Shown: piece by piece, positions 7,687 to 16,896 of the stretch
Numbering within the stretch: the stretch's first letter is position 1
Layout: each line of letters opens with the position of its first letter
Source: Flavobacterium sp. Root186
Lineage (GTDB): Bacteria; Bacteroidota; Bacteroidia; Flavobacteriales; Flavobacteriaceae
Direction of reading: 5' to 3'
Assembly: GCF_001428525.1 (NCBI RefSeq)
Contig: NZ_LMHW01000010.1
Coordinates: 248,341-312,340, forward strand
DNA length: 64,000 nt
Made by a program: the position numbers and the translations under genes
Notes under the pieces: generated by a model
Told to the model about the DNA's origin: nothing
What the model saw: the letters and a program-made list of their open reading frames with translations, nothing else
Database searches by the model: none

Positions 7687-8793
7687 CTATAAGTACTTAA
7701 CTGGATTTGTATTTTCTTCCGATAAAATGATCGCAAAATTAAGAATTTTTTTTCGAAGATAATCAACAATATAGTTTTTTGTATAGCGTTCACTCTCAAA
7801 ATGACCAATATCGGCCAAAAGTAACTTGTTTTCTGCCTCATAGAACTGATGATACTTTAAATCAGCAGTTAAAAAAGCATCGGCTCCAGCCTGAATTGCA
7901 TTTTTTATGGCGAAGCTTCCCGAACCTCCCAGAACAGCTACTTTTTTTACTTTTTTTCCTGTAAAGGCAGAATGACGAATGCCGCGCGCAATCATAATTT
8001 CTTTTACGTAATGAAGAAACTCTTTTTCATCCATTTCATTCTCCAATTCCCCAATCATTCCTAAACCAATATTTTGATGCGAATTTTGAAGATCGTAGAT
8101 TTCATAAGCCACTTCTTCATAGATGTGATTCGTTAAAAGCGCTTTTAAAATTTTAGATTGTAAATGTTTCTCAAAAATTACTTCGATTTTTATTTCTGTG
8201 CCGGTATGTAATTTTCCTTTTTCTCCAATTGTTGGATTGCTTTTTTCATTTCCTTTAAAAGTAAAAAAGCCTTCAGAATTAAAACTGCAGTTGTCATAAT
8301 TTCCAATTGTTCCGGCACCGGCTTCAAACATAGCATTTCGAACTTTTTCAGCATTTTCAGGAACGGTGTAAGTAACTAATTTTTGTAGAAATTGCTGTTT
8401 TGGAATTAAAATTTTGGTATTTATTAAGCCTAAAGCATTACAGAAAATGTTATTAACTCCATGCGAATGATTGTCTAAAGCGGTATGAACGGCATAAATA
8501 GCAATATCATTTTTAATTGCTTTTAAAATAGCACGCTCGACATAGTTTTTGCCGGTAATTTTTTTAATTCCGGAAAATAAAATAGGATGAAAGCAAATTA
8601 CGAGATTGCAATTTTTAGTTATTGCTTCTTCGATTACATTTTCTAACGCATCATGACAAACTAAAACTCCGGAACTTTCGTTTTCCGGATTTCCAACTAA
8701 AAGTCCAACATTGTCAAAATCTTCTGCATAGGCAAGAGGAGCCATTTCTTCTAGTACGGTTATGATGTCTTTGATTTTCATTTTTTGTTTCAA
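7687..8793 (-). CDS. Nif3-like dinuclear metal-centre protein (YqfO type)
   Basis: The 368-residue length matches the long YqfO/Nif3 form, in which a PII-like insert of about 100 residues splits the two Nif3 halves. The N-terminal half has DFDNVGLLVGN and CFHPILFSG, the C-terminal half AVLGGSGSF, DAFLTADLKYHQF and DIGHFESE; His and Glu residues in these motifs bind two metals. The insert is roughly residues 130-240. An in-frame ATG at 8781 (MKIKDII) is as likely a start as 8793. It is often annotated as GTP cyclohydrolase 1 type 2, which is not secure. It forms an operon with the coiled-coil gene 3 bases downstream. Confidence 0.88.
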   Translation of the reverse strand: MKQKMKIKDIITVLEEMAPLAYAEDFDNVGLLVGNPENESSGVLVCHDALENVIEEAITKNCNLVICFHPILFSGIKKITGKNYVERAILKAIKNDIAIYAVHTALDNHSHGVNNIFCNALGLINTKILIPKQQFLQKLVTYTVPENAEKVRNAMFEAGAGTIGNYDNCSFNSEGFFTFKGNEKSNPTIGEKGKLHTGTEIKIEVIFEKHLQSKILKALLTNHIYEEVAYEIYDLQNSHQNIGLGMIGELENEMDEKEFLHYVKEIMIARGIRHSAFTGKKVKKVAVLGGSGSFAIKNAIQAGADAFLTADLKYHQFYEAENKLLLADIGHFESERYTKNYIVDYLRKKILNFAIILSEENTNPVKYL

Positions 8794-8900
8794 GTTTTTT
8801 GTTTACTTCATCAGTTCGGCTTTCAGCCTCGAGTCAGGTTTGAAGTTTTTCAACTATTAAACCTAAAACAAATTAACGAAAAAAATTATACTTTCGTAAA

Positions 8901-9923
8901 ATGAACTTACTTCGAAAAATACTTTTCCCATTTGCCATTTTATACGGATTCATTACGAGTATTCGCAATTTTCTTTTTGATAAAGGAATTTTAAAATCAA
9001 CATCTTTTGATATTCCGGTTATTGCAGTTGGAAATTTAAGCGTAGGCGGAACTGGTAAAACTCCGCAAATTGAATATTTGATTCGTTTATTATCGGATAA
9101 ATATAACGTGGCAACTTTAAGTCGCGGTTATAAAAGAAAATCGGAAGGTTTTGTTTTGGCAGATGCAGCTTCAAATGCTGAAATTTTGGGCGATGAACCT
9201 TTTCAATTTTACCAAAAATTTCCAAATGTTCAGGTTGCAGTTGATGCCAATCGAACAAACGGAATTACACAATTACTTTCGCAAAAAAATAAACCACAGG
9301 TAATTTTATTGGATGATGCTTACCAGCACCGAAAAGTAAAAGCTGGGTTTTATATTTTGTTAACTTCTTACGGAGATTTATATGCAGATGATTTTATACT
9401 GCCAACAGGAAATTTAAGAGAAAGCCGAAGCGGGGCTAACAGAGCAAATATTGTTGTGGTTACTAAATGCCCAAATAATCTATCGGAAGAAAAACAAGCC
9501 GGAATTAGATTGAAATTAAAATTAAGCTGTTCACAGCACATCTTTTTTACTTTCATAGATTATGATACTGTAATTTATGGTGAAAATGAAAAAATTACTG
9601 TTGGCGAAATTAAATCAGAATCAAAACTTCTTTTAGCAGGAATTGCAAAACCAAAACCATTTTTTGATCATTTGAAAAATGAAAATGATGAATGTTTGAC
9701 TTTTCCGGACCATCATCATTTTTCTGAAGCCGATTTAGATTCAATTCTAAATAAAGCCAGCGGAAGAAAAATTATTACAACCGAGAAAGATTATGTTCGT
9801 TTAAAAGATTCAAAATTGGTTTCTCAATTGTATTATCTGCCAATAAAAAGCACATTTATCAATCACCAGCAAAATTTTGACGTTTCAATTTTACAGTATA
9901 TAAAAGAAAACTTAGAACCTTAG
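8901..9923 (+). CDS. lpxK: Tetraacyldisaccharide 4'-kinase
   Basis: LpxK phosphorylates the 4' position of the lipid A disaccharide precursor at the inner membrane. The 340 residues begin with an amphipathic membrane-associating segment (1-25), followed by the P-loop VGNLSVGGTGKTP (about 43-55) and the segments LSRGYKRKSEGF, GDEPFQF and LLDDAYQHRKV. TTEKDYVRL is near the C-terminus. All are LpxK signatures, and the length is standard. The final codons (ENLEP) are written in the AACTTAGAACCTTAG word repeat also found in nearby gaps, so the natural C-terminus seems to have been supplied by the repeat. Confidence 0.95.
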   Translation: MNLLRKILFPFAILYGFITSIRNFLFDKGILKSTSFDIPVIAVGNLSVGGTGKTPQIEYLIRLLSDKYNVATLSRGYKRKSEGFVLADAASNAEILGDEPFQFYQKFPNVQVAVDANRTNGITQLLSQKNKPQVILLDDAYQHRKVKAGFYILLTSYGDLYADDFILPTGNLRESRSGANRANIVVVTKCPNNLSEEKQAGIRLKLKLSCSQHIFFTFIDYDTVIYGENEKITVGEIKSESKLLLAGIAKPKPFFDHLKNENDECLTFPDHHHFSEADLDSILNKASGRKIITTEKDYVRLKDSKLVSQLYYLPIKSTFINHQQNFDVSILQYIKENLEP

Positions 9924-9950
9924 TATCTCAGTAACTTAGAACCTAAAAAA
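9907..9950. repeat. Dispersed word repeat, copy 3, overlapping the lpxK stop
   Basis: AAAACTTAGAACCTTAGTAT followed by CTCAGTAACTTAGAACCTAA. It resembles the copies at 5351 and 5807, and includes the lpxK stop codon at 9921-9923. Confidence 0.55.
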
Positions 9951-9951
9951 A

Positions 9952-12123
9952 TCAATCAAAAAACCTAGCAATTGTACTGTAAAATTCGTCAGGAACAAAA
10001 GGTTTTGTAATTACATCGTTCATTCCAAAAGATAAAAGCATATCTCTGTTTTCGTCAAGCGAAATAGCAGTCAGGGCAATAATTGGAGTTGTTTTATCGA
10101 AGTCTCTTATTTGCTGTGTTGCGGTGGTTCCGTTAATTCCAGGCAAATGAACATCCATTAAAATCATATCAAAACGTTTTACTTTTAATAGTTCAACCGC
10201 TTCTTCGCCATTATCGATAATTTCACAGCTAATCATTTTATTTTCAAGCATTTTACGCGTAATCATTTGATTGATTTTGTTGTCTTCAATCAGTAAAATT
10301 GACTTGTGTTTTAATTGTTTGTCGTTGTATGGTTTTTCTTCTGTAACAGCTTCCAAAGGTTCGTTATTAATTTTAAAATTTAATTTGAAAGTAAAAGTTG
10401 ATCCTTTGCCAACTTCACTTTTTAGTTTGATTTCACCACCTAAAAGCTCGATTAACTTTTTAACAATAGTAAGACCTAATCCTGTGCCGCCGTATTTTCG
10501 ATTCACTTCAATAGAACCTTGAGAAAAACTTTCAAAAACGGTTTGCAGTTTGTCTTCGGGAATGCCAATTCCGGTATCAACTATCTCAAAATAAACGGTT
10601 GCATTTTCATCTTCCTGTGCAAATAATTTAGCAATTACATTTACATTACCGTTTTGAGTAAATTTTAAAGCGTTGTTAATTAGGTTTAATATAATTTGAG
10701 ATAATTTGGTTGGGTCGCCAATTAAGTTGTCTGGAATAGCATCGTCTATTTCAAGATTGAAATAGTTTTTATTAGCCGTTGCCAATTCTTTTAAGGAGCT
10801 TTGAATGTTGAAAAGCAATTCTTTTAAATTAAAACTAATATTTTCAATTTCAACTTTAGTGGAATCAATTTTATTAATTTCAAGAATTTCGTTTATAAAT
10901 GTAGTAAGATAATTTCCGGAGAATTTTAGTGATTCTAAGTATTTTAACTGTGCTTTTTTCGGATTATCTTCAAGAAGTAAATGTGTGATTCCGTTAATTG
11001 CATTTAAAGGTGTCCGCAGTTCGTGACTTACAGTCGATAAAAACTCCGATCTTGCTTTTGAAGCTTTTTCGGCTTTGTTTTTTGCCAGGATAAGTTCTTT
11101 GTTTTTCTCTCTTAAAAGTAAATTATTCTGATTACGAATAATGTTGTTTTTATATAAAGCCAAACTCAAAAGAGATAAAATCGAAATTAATGCAATCGCC
11201 AAAATACTGACTAATTTAGAATATCGATATGTTTTTAGCTGGATTTTTTCTTCGCTTTCCCGCTTAAGCGTGTTGTTTAAATTCTGATTTTTTTTGAATT
11301 TTTGAAATTCATTAAAATCTATTTTTGCGTTTTTTAATTTTAGAATATAATTTTCTAATTGATAATGTTCATCTAAGTAAGAATAAGCTAAATCAAAATT
11401 TTTGTTTTGTTTATAGTATTGACTTATCGCTAAAGTTATTTTTGATTTTTGCGTTAGGTTATTTGTTTTCTCAGTATAATCAAGCGCTTTTTCAAAATAA
11501 ATCATAGCAGAATCATTCCGTTTAAGCTGTGCCTCAATTAATCCAAGTTGATAATAAGAATCACTTTTGGTTTCTAAGATCAATGGATTATCTGGTTTTC
11601 TGATAATTTTGCGAAAAGTTTTGGTCGCTTGATAAAAATTTTTATTTGTTTTAAATGCAATTGCTTTTTGATAGTCTAAAATTTCAGAGCTATCAACAAT
11701 GCCCAGTTGTTTCAAAAGTTTTTGAGCTTTTGCATAATAAATATCAGCGGTTTTGTAGTCACCTTTTGCGGTATTTACAGCACCAATATATTGTAATGCT
11801 AAGATTTTAGTGCAATTTGGTTTTACACTGTCAAATGAAGAAACACTTTTGTGAAAGTTTTTTAACGCTTCGTCATACTTCCGCTGGTTGTAGTAAATTT
11901 TTCCAAGTTTAAAAGTTTGGTTGGCTAAATTTTCAGGGATGTTATTGGTCTCACAAAAATCAATTGATTTTTTAGTGTAAAAAACAGCCTCATTGTACTC
12001 TTTACTATTAAGTTTTTTATTTGCCAGTTTATTGTAATAGGAAATACTATCTGTATTCTGTTTGGTTTGAGAATACAAAAATGAATTAAATAAACAAACA
12101 ACAGATAAAAGATAGTACTTCAT
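9952..12123 (-). CDS. TPR-containing hybrid sensor histidine kinase/response regulator
   Basis: The 723-residue protein has a signal peptide (1-18), then tetratricopeptide-type helical repeats in the periplasm (about 25-290), one transmembrane segment (about 300-322) and a coiled linker. A HisKA domain follows with SHELRTPLNAING, placing the phospho-accepting His near 367. The HATPase domain has NLINNALKFT, DTGIGIP and GGTGLGL. A C-terminal receiver domain has LIEDNKINQ, its phospho-acceptor near D657 in LMDVHLPG, and the Lys of ITKPF. There is no DNA-binding output domain, so the signal must pass to an unseen partner. It is a single gene ahead of gap on the same strand, with no linked stimulus. 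Confidence 0.92.
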   Translation of the reverse strand: MKYYLLSVVCLFNSFLYSQTKQNTDSISYYNKLANKKLNSKEYNEAVFYTKKSIDFCETNNIPENLANQTFKLGKIYYNQRKYDEALKNFHKSVSSFDSVKPNCTKILALQYIGAVNTAKGDYKTADIYYAKAQKLLKQLGIVDSSEILDYQKAIAFKTNKNFYQATKTFRKIIRKPDNPLILETKSDSYYQLGLIEAQLKRNDSAMIYFEKALDYTEKTNNLTQKSKITLAISQYYKQNKNFDLAYSYLDEHYQLENYILKLKNAKIDFNEFQKFKKNQNLNNTLKRESEEKIQLKTYRYSKLVSILAIALISILSLLSLALYKNNIIRNQNNLLLREKNKELILAKNKAEKASKARSEFLSTVSHELRTPLNAINGITHLLLEDNPKKAQLKYLESLKFSGNYLTTFINEILEINKIDSTKVEIENISFNLKELLFNIQSSLKELATANKNYFNLEIDDAIPDNLIGDPTKLSQIILNLINNALKFTQNGNVNVIAKLFAQEDENATVYFEIVDTGIGIPEDKLQTVFESFSQGSIEVNRKYGGTGLGLTIVKKLIELLGGEIKLKSEVGKGSTFTFKLNFKINNEPLEAVTEEKPYNDKQLKHKSILLIEDNKINQMITRKMLENKMISCEIIDNGEEAVELLKVKRFDMILMDVHLPGINGTTATQQIRDFDKTTPIIALTAISLDENRDMLLSFGMNDVITKPFVPDEFYSTIARFFD

Positions 12124-12150
12124 GTATGGCAGTGCATTTACAATGAATTC

Positions 12151-13149
12151 TTATGTTTTCCTTATCAGTAAAATCAAATCAATTAATCTTGATGAATAGC
12201 CAATTTCATTATCATACCAACCCACAACTTTAACCATTTTGTCAATGACAGAAGTTAATTGTGCGTCGAATAAACACGAATGTGTATTGCCAATTATATC
12301 AACAGAAACGATAGGATCTTCTGTGTAATCTAGTATTCCTTTTAAATTTGTTTTTGAGGCTTTTTGAAATGCAATGTTAATTTCTTCAATAGTAACAGCA
12401 CGTTTAACATTGAACGTTATATCTGTCAATGAACCATCGGGAACCGGAACACGAATGCCGCAGCCTCCAATTTTCTCATGCAATTTAGGAAAAATTTTTG
12501 TTAATGCCTTAGCTGCACCTGTAGTTGTTGGAACAATTGACTGACTTGCACCTCGCGCGCGGCGTAAATCCTTATGCGGCTGGTCGTGAAGACTTTGATC
12601 TGTGGTAAAAGAATGTATAGTTGTAATGTATGCTTGCTCAATTCCGCACAATTCTTCAATGATTTTTATCATCGGAGCGGCATTATTTGTTGTACAGCTT
12701 GCATTTGAAACGATATTTTCTGTTCCGTCTAATATATTTTCATTAACTCCAAGAACTACTGTTTTAATAGTATCAACTTCTGATGGTGCAGAAAGTATCA
12801 CTTTTTTTGCTCCGGCTTCAATATGTGCATTTAATTCTTCATGCGTTTTATACTTTCCGGTCGATTCAATTACAAAATCTATCGAATGGCTTTTCCAGTC
12901 TAAATTTGAAATGCTTTTTTCGTGAAAAAATAAAAAATGTTTCTCGTTTACAATAATTCCTGTTTCATCATAACTTACAACAAAAGGCAGAACTCCATGT
13001 ATACTATCGTATTTTATTAAATGCGACATTGTTTTATTATCTGCAATATCATTAATTGCAACAACTTCAATTTCAGGATGATTTATAAGAAGGCGGAATA
13101 AATTTCTTCCAATTCTTCCAAAACCATTAATAGCAATTCTTGTTTTCAA
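12151..13149 (-). CDS. gap: Glyceraldehyde-3-phosphate dehydrogenase, type I
   Basis: The enzyme oxidises glyceraldehyde-3-phosphate to 1,3-bisphosphoglycerate. At 332 aa it is full length. The Rossmann start INGFGRIGRNLFRLL and AINDIAD near residue 33 suggest NAD use. The active-site block reads SNASCTTNNAAP, whereas most type I enzymes have SCTTNCLAP; the catalytic Cys is kept but the second Cys is Asn. HSFTTDQSLHDQPHKDLRRARGA and the C-terminal WYDNEIGYSSR are conserved. These small deviations suggest a second, divergent gap paralogue rather than the main glycolytic copy, though that cannot be shown here. Confidence 0.9.
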   Translation of the reverse strand: MKTRIAINGFGRIGRNLFRLLINHPEIEVVAINDIADNKTMSHLIKYDSIHGVLPFVVSYDETGIIVNEKHFLFFHEKSISNLDWKSHSIDFVIESTGKYKTHEELNAHIEAGAKKVILSAPSEVDTIKTVVLGVNENILDGTENIVSNASCTTNNAAPMIKIIEELCGIEQAYITTIHSFTTDQSLHDQPHKDLRRARGASQSIVPTTTGAAKALTKIFPKLHEKIGGCGIRVPVPDGSLTDITFNVKRAVTIEEINIAFQKASKTNLKGILDYTEDPIVSVDIIGNTHSCLFDAQLTSVIDKMVKVVGWYDNEIGYSSRLIDLILLIRKT

Positions 13150-13163
13150 TGTTTTGTTTATTT

Positions 13164-13219
13164 GTTTACTTGTTTAACCGTTTAATCGGTTTGACAATTA
13201 AACGATTAAACAAGTAAAC
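13164..13219. repeat. 23-bp inverted repeat between gap and lipA
   Basis: Positions 13164-13186 and 13197-13219 are reverse complements at 22 of 23 positions, around a 10-base loop. The arms repeat the words GTTTAC, TTGTTTAA and GTTTAAT. The right arm ends just before the lipA stop. Confidence 0.85.
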
Positions 13220-13222
13220 TTT

Positions 13223-14089
13223 TTATAAAATATGTTTTTGTGCTTTGTATGAAGAACGAACAAGCGGTCCGCTTTCTACATGACGGAATCCTAATTCAAG
13301 ACCAAATTTTTCATATTTGGCAAATAATTCAGGAGTAATAAATTCCTTTACAGGCAAATGCTTTTTACTTGGCTGCAGGTATTGGCCAATAGTAACAACA
13401 TCAACATTTGCGTTGCGTAAATCTCTCATTGTCTGGTAAACTTCTTCTTCAGTTTCGCCAAGACCAAGCATGATTCCGGATTTGGTTCTGTTTATTCCTT
13501 TTTCTTTCAAATAGCGTAAAACTTCCAAACTACGATCATATTTTGCCTGAATACGAACTTCGCGTGTTAAACGACGAACGGTTTCAACATTATGAGAAAC
13601 TACTTCAGGATTTGCTTCAACAATTCTGTCAATATTTCTTTCAATTCCCTGAAAGTCCGGAATCAAAGTTTCAAGAGTAGTGTTTGGGTTCATTCTACGG
13701 ATTGCTTTTACAGTTTCAATCCAAATGATAGAACCTCCGTCTTTTAAATCATCTCTGTCAACACTTGTAATTACAGCGTGTTTAATATTCATGATTTTTA
13801 TAGAGCGGGCTACTTTTTCGGGTTCGTCCCAATCTACCGTTTCCGGGCGTCCGGTTTTAACACCGCAAAAACCGCAGGAACGGGTGCAGACATTTCCTAA
13901 AATCATGAAAGTTGCTGTTCCTTCTCCCCAGCATTCTCCCATATTTGGGCAGCTTCCAGAGGTGCAGATAGTATTTAAGCTGTATTTGTCAACTAAACCA
14001 CGTAGTTCAGTATATTTTTGTCCAATTGGTAATTTTACCTTTAACCATTTCGGTTTTGCAGGCGGTATGTTTTCAATGACTGTTTCCAT
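13223..14089 (-). CDS. lipA: Lipoyl synthase
   Basis: This radical SAM enzyme inserts two sulfurs into octanoyl groups on lipoyl-dependent enzymes. The 288-residue protein has both iron-sulfur cysteine sets: the auxiliary cluster [13 protein letters not shown] and the radical [11 protein letters not shown]. The conserved [22 protein letters not shown] and GLGETEEEV follow, with RSSYKA near the C-terminus supplying the RSSY serine. Start MetGlu at 14089 gives the usual length. It is a single gene on the minus strand with a repeat hairpin after its stop. Confidence 0.97.
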   Translation of the reverse strand: METVIENIPPAKPKWLKVKLPIGQKYTELRGLVDKYSLNTICTSGSCPNMGECWGEGTATFMILGNVCTRSCGFCGVKTGRPETVDWDEPEKVARSIKIMNIKHAVITSVDRDDLKDGGSIIWIETVKAIRRMNPNTTLETLIPDFQGIERNIDRIVEANPEVVSHNVETVRRLTREVRIQAKYDRSLEVLRYLKEKGINRTKSGIMLGLGETEEEVYQTMRDLRNANVDVVTIGQYLQPSKKHLPVKEFITPELFAKYEKFGLELGFRHVESGPLVRSSYKAQKHIL

Positions 14090-14419
14090 ATATCATAAAT
14101 CTGAATACAAAGATACGGAATGTTGTTTATTTGATGATTTGTTTGAAGGTTATTTTGAAGACCTCAACTTTTGTCTTTTATCTGTCCAATTGAAGATTAT
14201 TTTGACATGAAGTTAAAAAACTGATTTTTGTGAGGTAAAACTGTTTTATATTGTGTTTTTTATGTGCATTTTAAAACTTCACATATTAATATTCATAGTT
14301 GATTGATTATTACTTGTTTAATTTTTATATCTTTAATTGTTATAAAATAAACTTAAAAGAATTTATTTTGAAGTTTTATTTGTAATACATTTGGTGTTAA
14401 ATTGTAAATTGAATTAGAC
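14090..14419. other. Intergenic region between divergent lipA and the M48 gene
   Basis: This is 330 bases of AT-rich sequence with no supported gene. The open frame running through it on the plus strand is the antisense of lipA extended into the gap. TACATTTG at 14386-14393 fits a -7 box for the M48 gene, but the best upstream TTTG is only about 15 bases away, shorter than usual. Confidence 0.5.
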
Positions 14420-15292
14420 ATGAAAAAGAAAATTATCGCATTAAGTATTTTGTTTGCCGCTTTTGGTTTTACAAAAATAAATGCACAGATTAATTTTGGA
14501 GAAAAAGCGATAGGAGCAGTTCAAAAAGGTGTAACGGCTTTTACATTGACAAATGCAGATGCTGCAGCATTGTCTAAGGAAGCGGTTAGAAAATTAGATT
14601 CTATCAATCAAGTAGCAGGACCAAACGATGGTTATACTTTGCGATTAAACAGAGTTTTTGGAAAACATACGGCAGGTGATGGTTTTACTTTAAATTATAA
14701 AGTATATAAAGTAAAAGAAGTAAATGCCTTTGCAACCGCTGACGGAAGTGTTCGTGTATATTCAGGATTAATGGATATTATGGATGATAACGAATTATTA
14801 GCTGTAATTGGTCACGAAATTGGCCACGTTGCTAATAATGATTCAAGAGACGCAATGCGTGCGGCTTACCAAAAAGAAGCGTTAATTGATGGTGCATCAT
14901 CACAATCTACTAAAATATCAGCAGTAACAGACAGCCAGTTAGGAAAAATTGGAAGTGCTTTAATCGATAGTAAACACAGTCGTAAACAAGAAACAGAAGC
15001 TGATTTATATTCTTATAATTTCTTAAAGAAAAACGGTTATAATGTAAATGCCGAAGAATCTGCTTTTAGAATTTTAGCTAAAATGAGTGAAGGAGCAGAA
15101 GCTTCATTTATTGATCAAATGATGAGTTCACATCCTGATTCTAAGAAAAGAGCGGATGATGCAAAAGCAAGAGCTGAAAAAGATGGAGTTTATAAGCCAT
15201 ACGTTCAGCAAAAAATTGATAATACAGTTCCGGTAGTTAAAAAGACAACGAAAAAAACGACTACAAAGAAAGCTGCAACAAAGAAAAAATAG
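14420..15292 (+). CDS. Secreted M48-family zinc metalloprotease
   Basis: The 290-residue protein starts with a signal peptide (1-22, ending NAQ, common in Bacteroidota). The M48 catalytic motif HEIGH follows near residue 132 (VIGHEIGHVANND). The third zinc ligand is in the ETEADLYSYN segment near residue 195, and MMSSHPDSKKRAD is an M48 tail motif. The C-terminus is an unusual Lys/Thr-rich run (TKKTTTKKAATKKK) of about 16 residues, which may bind envelope polymers. The fold resembles LoiP/YcaL-type periplasmic proteases with a role in outer-membrane quality control. Followed by a strong terminator. Confidence 0.9.
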   Translation: MKKKIIALSILFAAFGFTKINAQINFGEKAIGAVQKGVTAFTLTNADAAALSKEAVRKLDSINQVAGPNDGYTLRLNRVFGKHTAGDGFTLNYKVYKVKEVNAFATADGSVRVYSGLMDIMDDNELLAVIGHEIGHVANNDSRDAMRAAYQKEALIDGASSQSTKISAVTDSQLGKIGSALIDSKHSRKQETEADLYSYNFLKKNGYNVNAEESAFRILAKMSEGAEASFIDQMMSSHPDSKKRADDAKARAEKDGVYKPYVQQKIDNTVPVVKKTTKKTTTKKAATKKK

Positions 15293-15307
15293 TTTTTGAT
15301 ATAATGT

Positions 15308-15340
15308 AAAAACGGCAAATCTTAGATTTGCCGTTTTTTT
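15308..15340. terminator. Terminator after the M48 gene, convergent arrangement
   Basis: AAAACGGCAAATCT and AGATTTGCCGTTTT pair at 15308-15337 and are followed by a T run. It sits between two convergent genes (stops at 15292 and 15352) and can act in both directions. Confidence 0.85.
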
Positions 15341-15351
15341 TGTTTTATAAA

Positions 15352-15732
15352 TTAACCTAAAACATGATGTGCCAAAACTTTTTGAACATCGTATACGTTT
15401 ACAGATTTATTAAATTGTTTTACAATACTAGGATTTAATTCACTAGAAACCCAGATTTTCAATTCTGCATCAAGGTCAAATGTTCCCGCAGTTTCTACAC
15501 TAAAACGAGTAATGCTTTTGTAAGCAATAGATTTATATTCAGTTTTGCTTCCTGTTAATCCCTGAACGTCAACCAAGATTAATCTTTTATTTGTGAAGAT
15601 AAAAGTATCACGAATAAGTTTGAATCCCATTTCAATTTCTTCGTTATCTGTCAAAAGCTGACCGTATTTTTTAAGCAAATCTTCCTGACTTACTGTACCG
15701 GCATTGCCCATAAGAGCTGAAAATATTCCCAT
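15352..15732 (-). CDS. Bacterial PH-domain protein (PF08000-like)
   Basis: The 126-residue protein matches the small bacterial pleckstrin-homology family. A short N-terminal helix is followed by EEIEMGFKLIRDTFIFTNKRLILVDVQGLTG (about 30-65), whose TFIFTNKRLIL block is the family signature, then KSIAYKSITRFSVETAG and a C-terminal strand-helix. There is no transmembrane segment. Function is unknown for most members. It appears to be a single gene converging on the M48 protease. Confidence 0.85.
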   Translation of the reverse strand: MGIFSALMGNAGTVSQEDLLKKYGQLLTDNEEIEMGFKLIRDTFIFTNKRLILVDVQGLTGSKTEYKSIAYKSITRFSVETAGTFDLDAELKIWVSSELNPSIVKQFNKSVNVYDVQKVLAHHVLG

Positions 15733-15863
15733 TATATTGTTTTTAAAAGTTGATTAATTGTCTTTGAAATATCTTGTAAAAATAAGTAAAATGCAGAATA
15801 AAAAAGTTTCTAACCATTAAGAGATTAAGAAAAATTAAGCTGAAGTTTATTTTTAGCCATAAA

Positions 15864-15889
15864 AAAAGCAGAACCTAAATTCTGCTTTT
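15864..15889 (-). terminator. Terminator of the tonB gene
   Basis: AAAAGCAGAA and TTCTGCTTTT form a 10-bp stem with a 6-base loop. On the minus strand it is followed by a T run. It lies 20 bases after the stop at 15910. Confidence 0.85.
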
Positions 15890-15909
15890 CTTTTTCTATA
15901 TTTTATTTT

Positions 15910-16740
15910 TTATTCAGTTTGTCCTGTTTGTATTGTTATTGGAAGATTGTACGCCGTACGAACCGGTTTTCCAGCTAATATACCCGGAGCCCATTTTGTT
16001 TTTAATGATTTTAAAACTCTAACAGCTTCTTTTCCCATTCCGTATCCTGGATCGTTTTTAACAATAATGTCAGTCATTGTACCGTCTTTTTCGATTACAA
16101 ATGAAATATATACACGTAATGTTTTCTCTGCATCCAATTCTGGTTTTGTAAAGTTATTTCCAACATAAGTGTAAAACTTTTTAATTCCTCCAGGGAACTC
16201 TGGTAATTTGTCAAGATCTTTCGTAGTTATAATATTAGTTCCATTATCAACAAGAGGTGGATCTCCTATTTCTCCGCCAGTATTTCCAGGTAATACATTT
16301 GTACCAGGTCCATCTGTTCCTACTGCATTGTCTACATGAGGAGTGTTGTCCACGTTAGCTGCGATAGTTTGTGTTGCCTGATCTGTAGGTACTATAACCG
16401 GATTTGTTAATTGACTTGACGTTATTGGTGCTGCCGGTGCGGTTGATTGCACTGGAGGGGCAATAGGTTGAGTCGTTTTTGGTTTTACAATGTTCGGAAG
16501 TACAATTGGTGTAATCGGACAAGAAATTACAGTAGGCTCTGGAATATTTTTATGTGTTCTAAATTTATTAAGCAACATCGACAAACTTCCTAAGGCTGTT
16601 ATTAACAACAAGGCCATAAATAATGCCGTAACTGTTGTTTTAGAATTTTCCTGGCGTAATTGGTACGCTCCGTATTCTTTGTTTTTGTTTTCGAAAACAA
16701 GATCGATCCACTTGTTTTCATAGATGCTTAATTTAGTCAT
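15910..16740 (-). CDS. tonB: Energy transducer TonB
   Basis: TonB couples the proton motive force at the inner membrane to outer-membrane receptors such as the SusC protein encoded at 55833. The N-terminal cytoplasmic stretch (1-38, WIDLVFENKNKEYGAYQLR) is typical of Bacteroidota TonB proteins. One transmembrane helix follows (about 39-60), then a Pro/Thr-rich periplasmic linker (75-165). The C-terminal TonB domain is at 180-276, with FPGGIKKFYTYVGNNF, VYISFVIEKDGT and KWAPGILAGKPVRTAYNLPI. Length 276 aa is standard. No ExbB/ExbD is next to it. Confidence 0.92.
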   Translation of the reverse strand: MTKLSIYENKWIDLVFENKNKEYGAYQLRQENSKTTVTALFMALLLITALGSLSMLLNKFRTHKNIPEPTVISCPITPIVLPNIVKPKTTQPIAPPVQSTAPAAPITSSQLTNPVIVPTDQATQTIAANVDNTPHVDNAVGTDGPGTNVLPGNTGGEIGDPPLVDNGTNIITTKDLDKLPEFPGGIKKFYTYVGNNFTKPELDAEKTLRVYISFVIEKDGTMTDIIVKNDPGYGMGKEAVRVLKSLKTKWAPGILAGKPVRTAYNLPITIQTGQTE

Positions 16741-16896
16741 GATTTTTGGATTTTAAGGTTAAGTAACTTTAAATCATACGCGATAGTGAATTGGGTTTAA
16801 GCAAACAACGTAGAAGTTGTTGTTTTAGTGTGTGAATAAATTATTTTTTTAAGAAAAAATATGATTATATCTTATTCTTTTTCTAAAGATAATAAA

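Noticed and set aside
13680..14210. A 176-codon plus-strand frame over lipA
   Set aside because: It is antisense to a complete lipoyl synthase with all its cysteine motifs.
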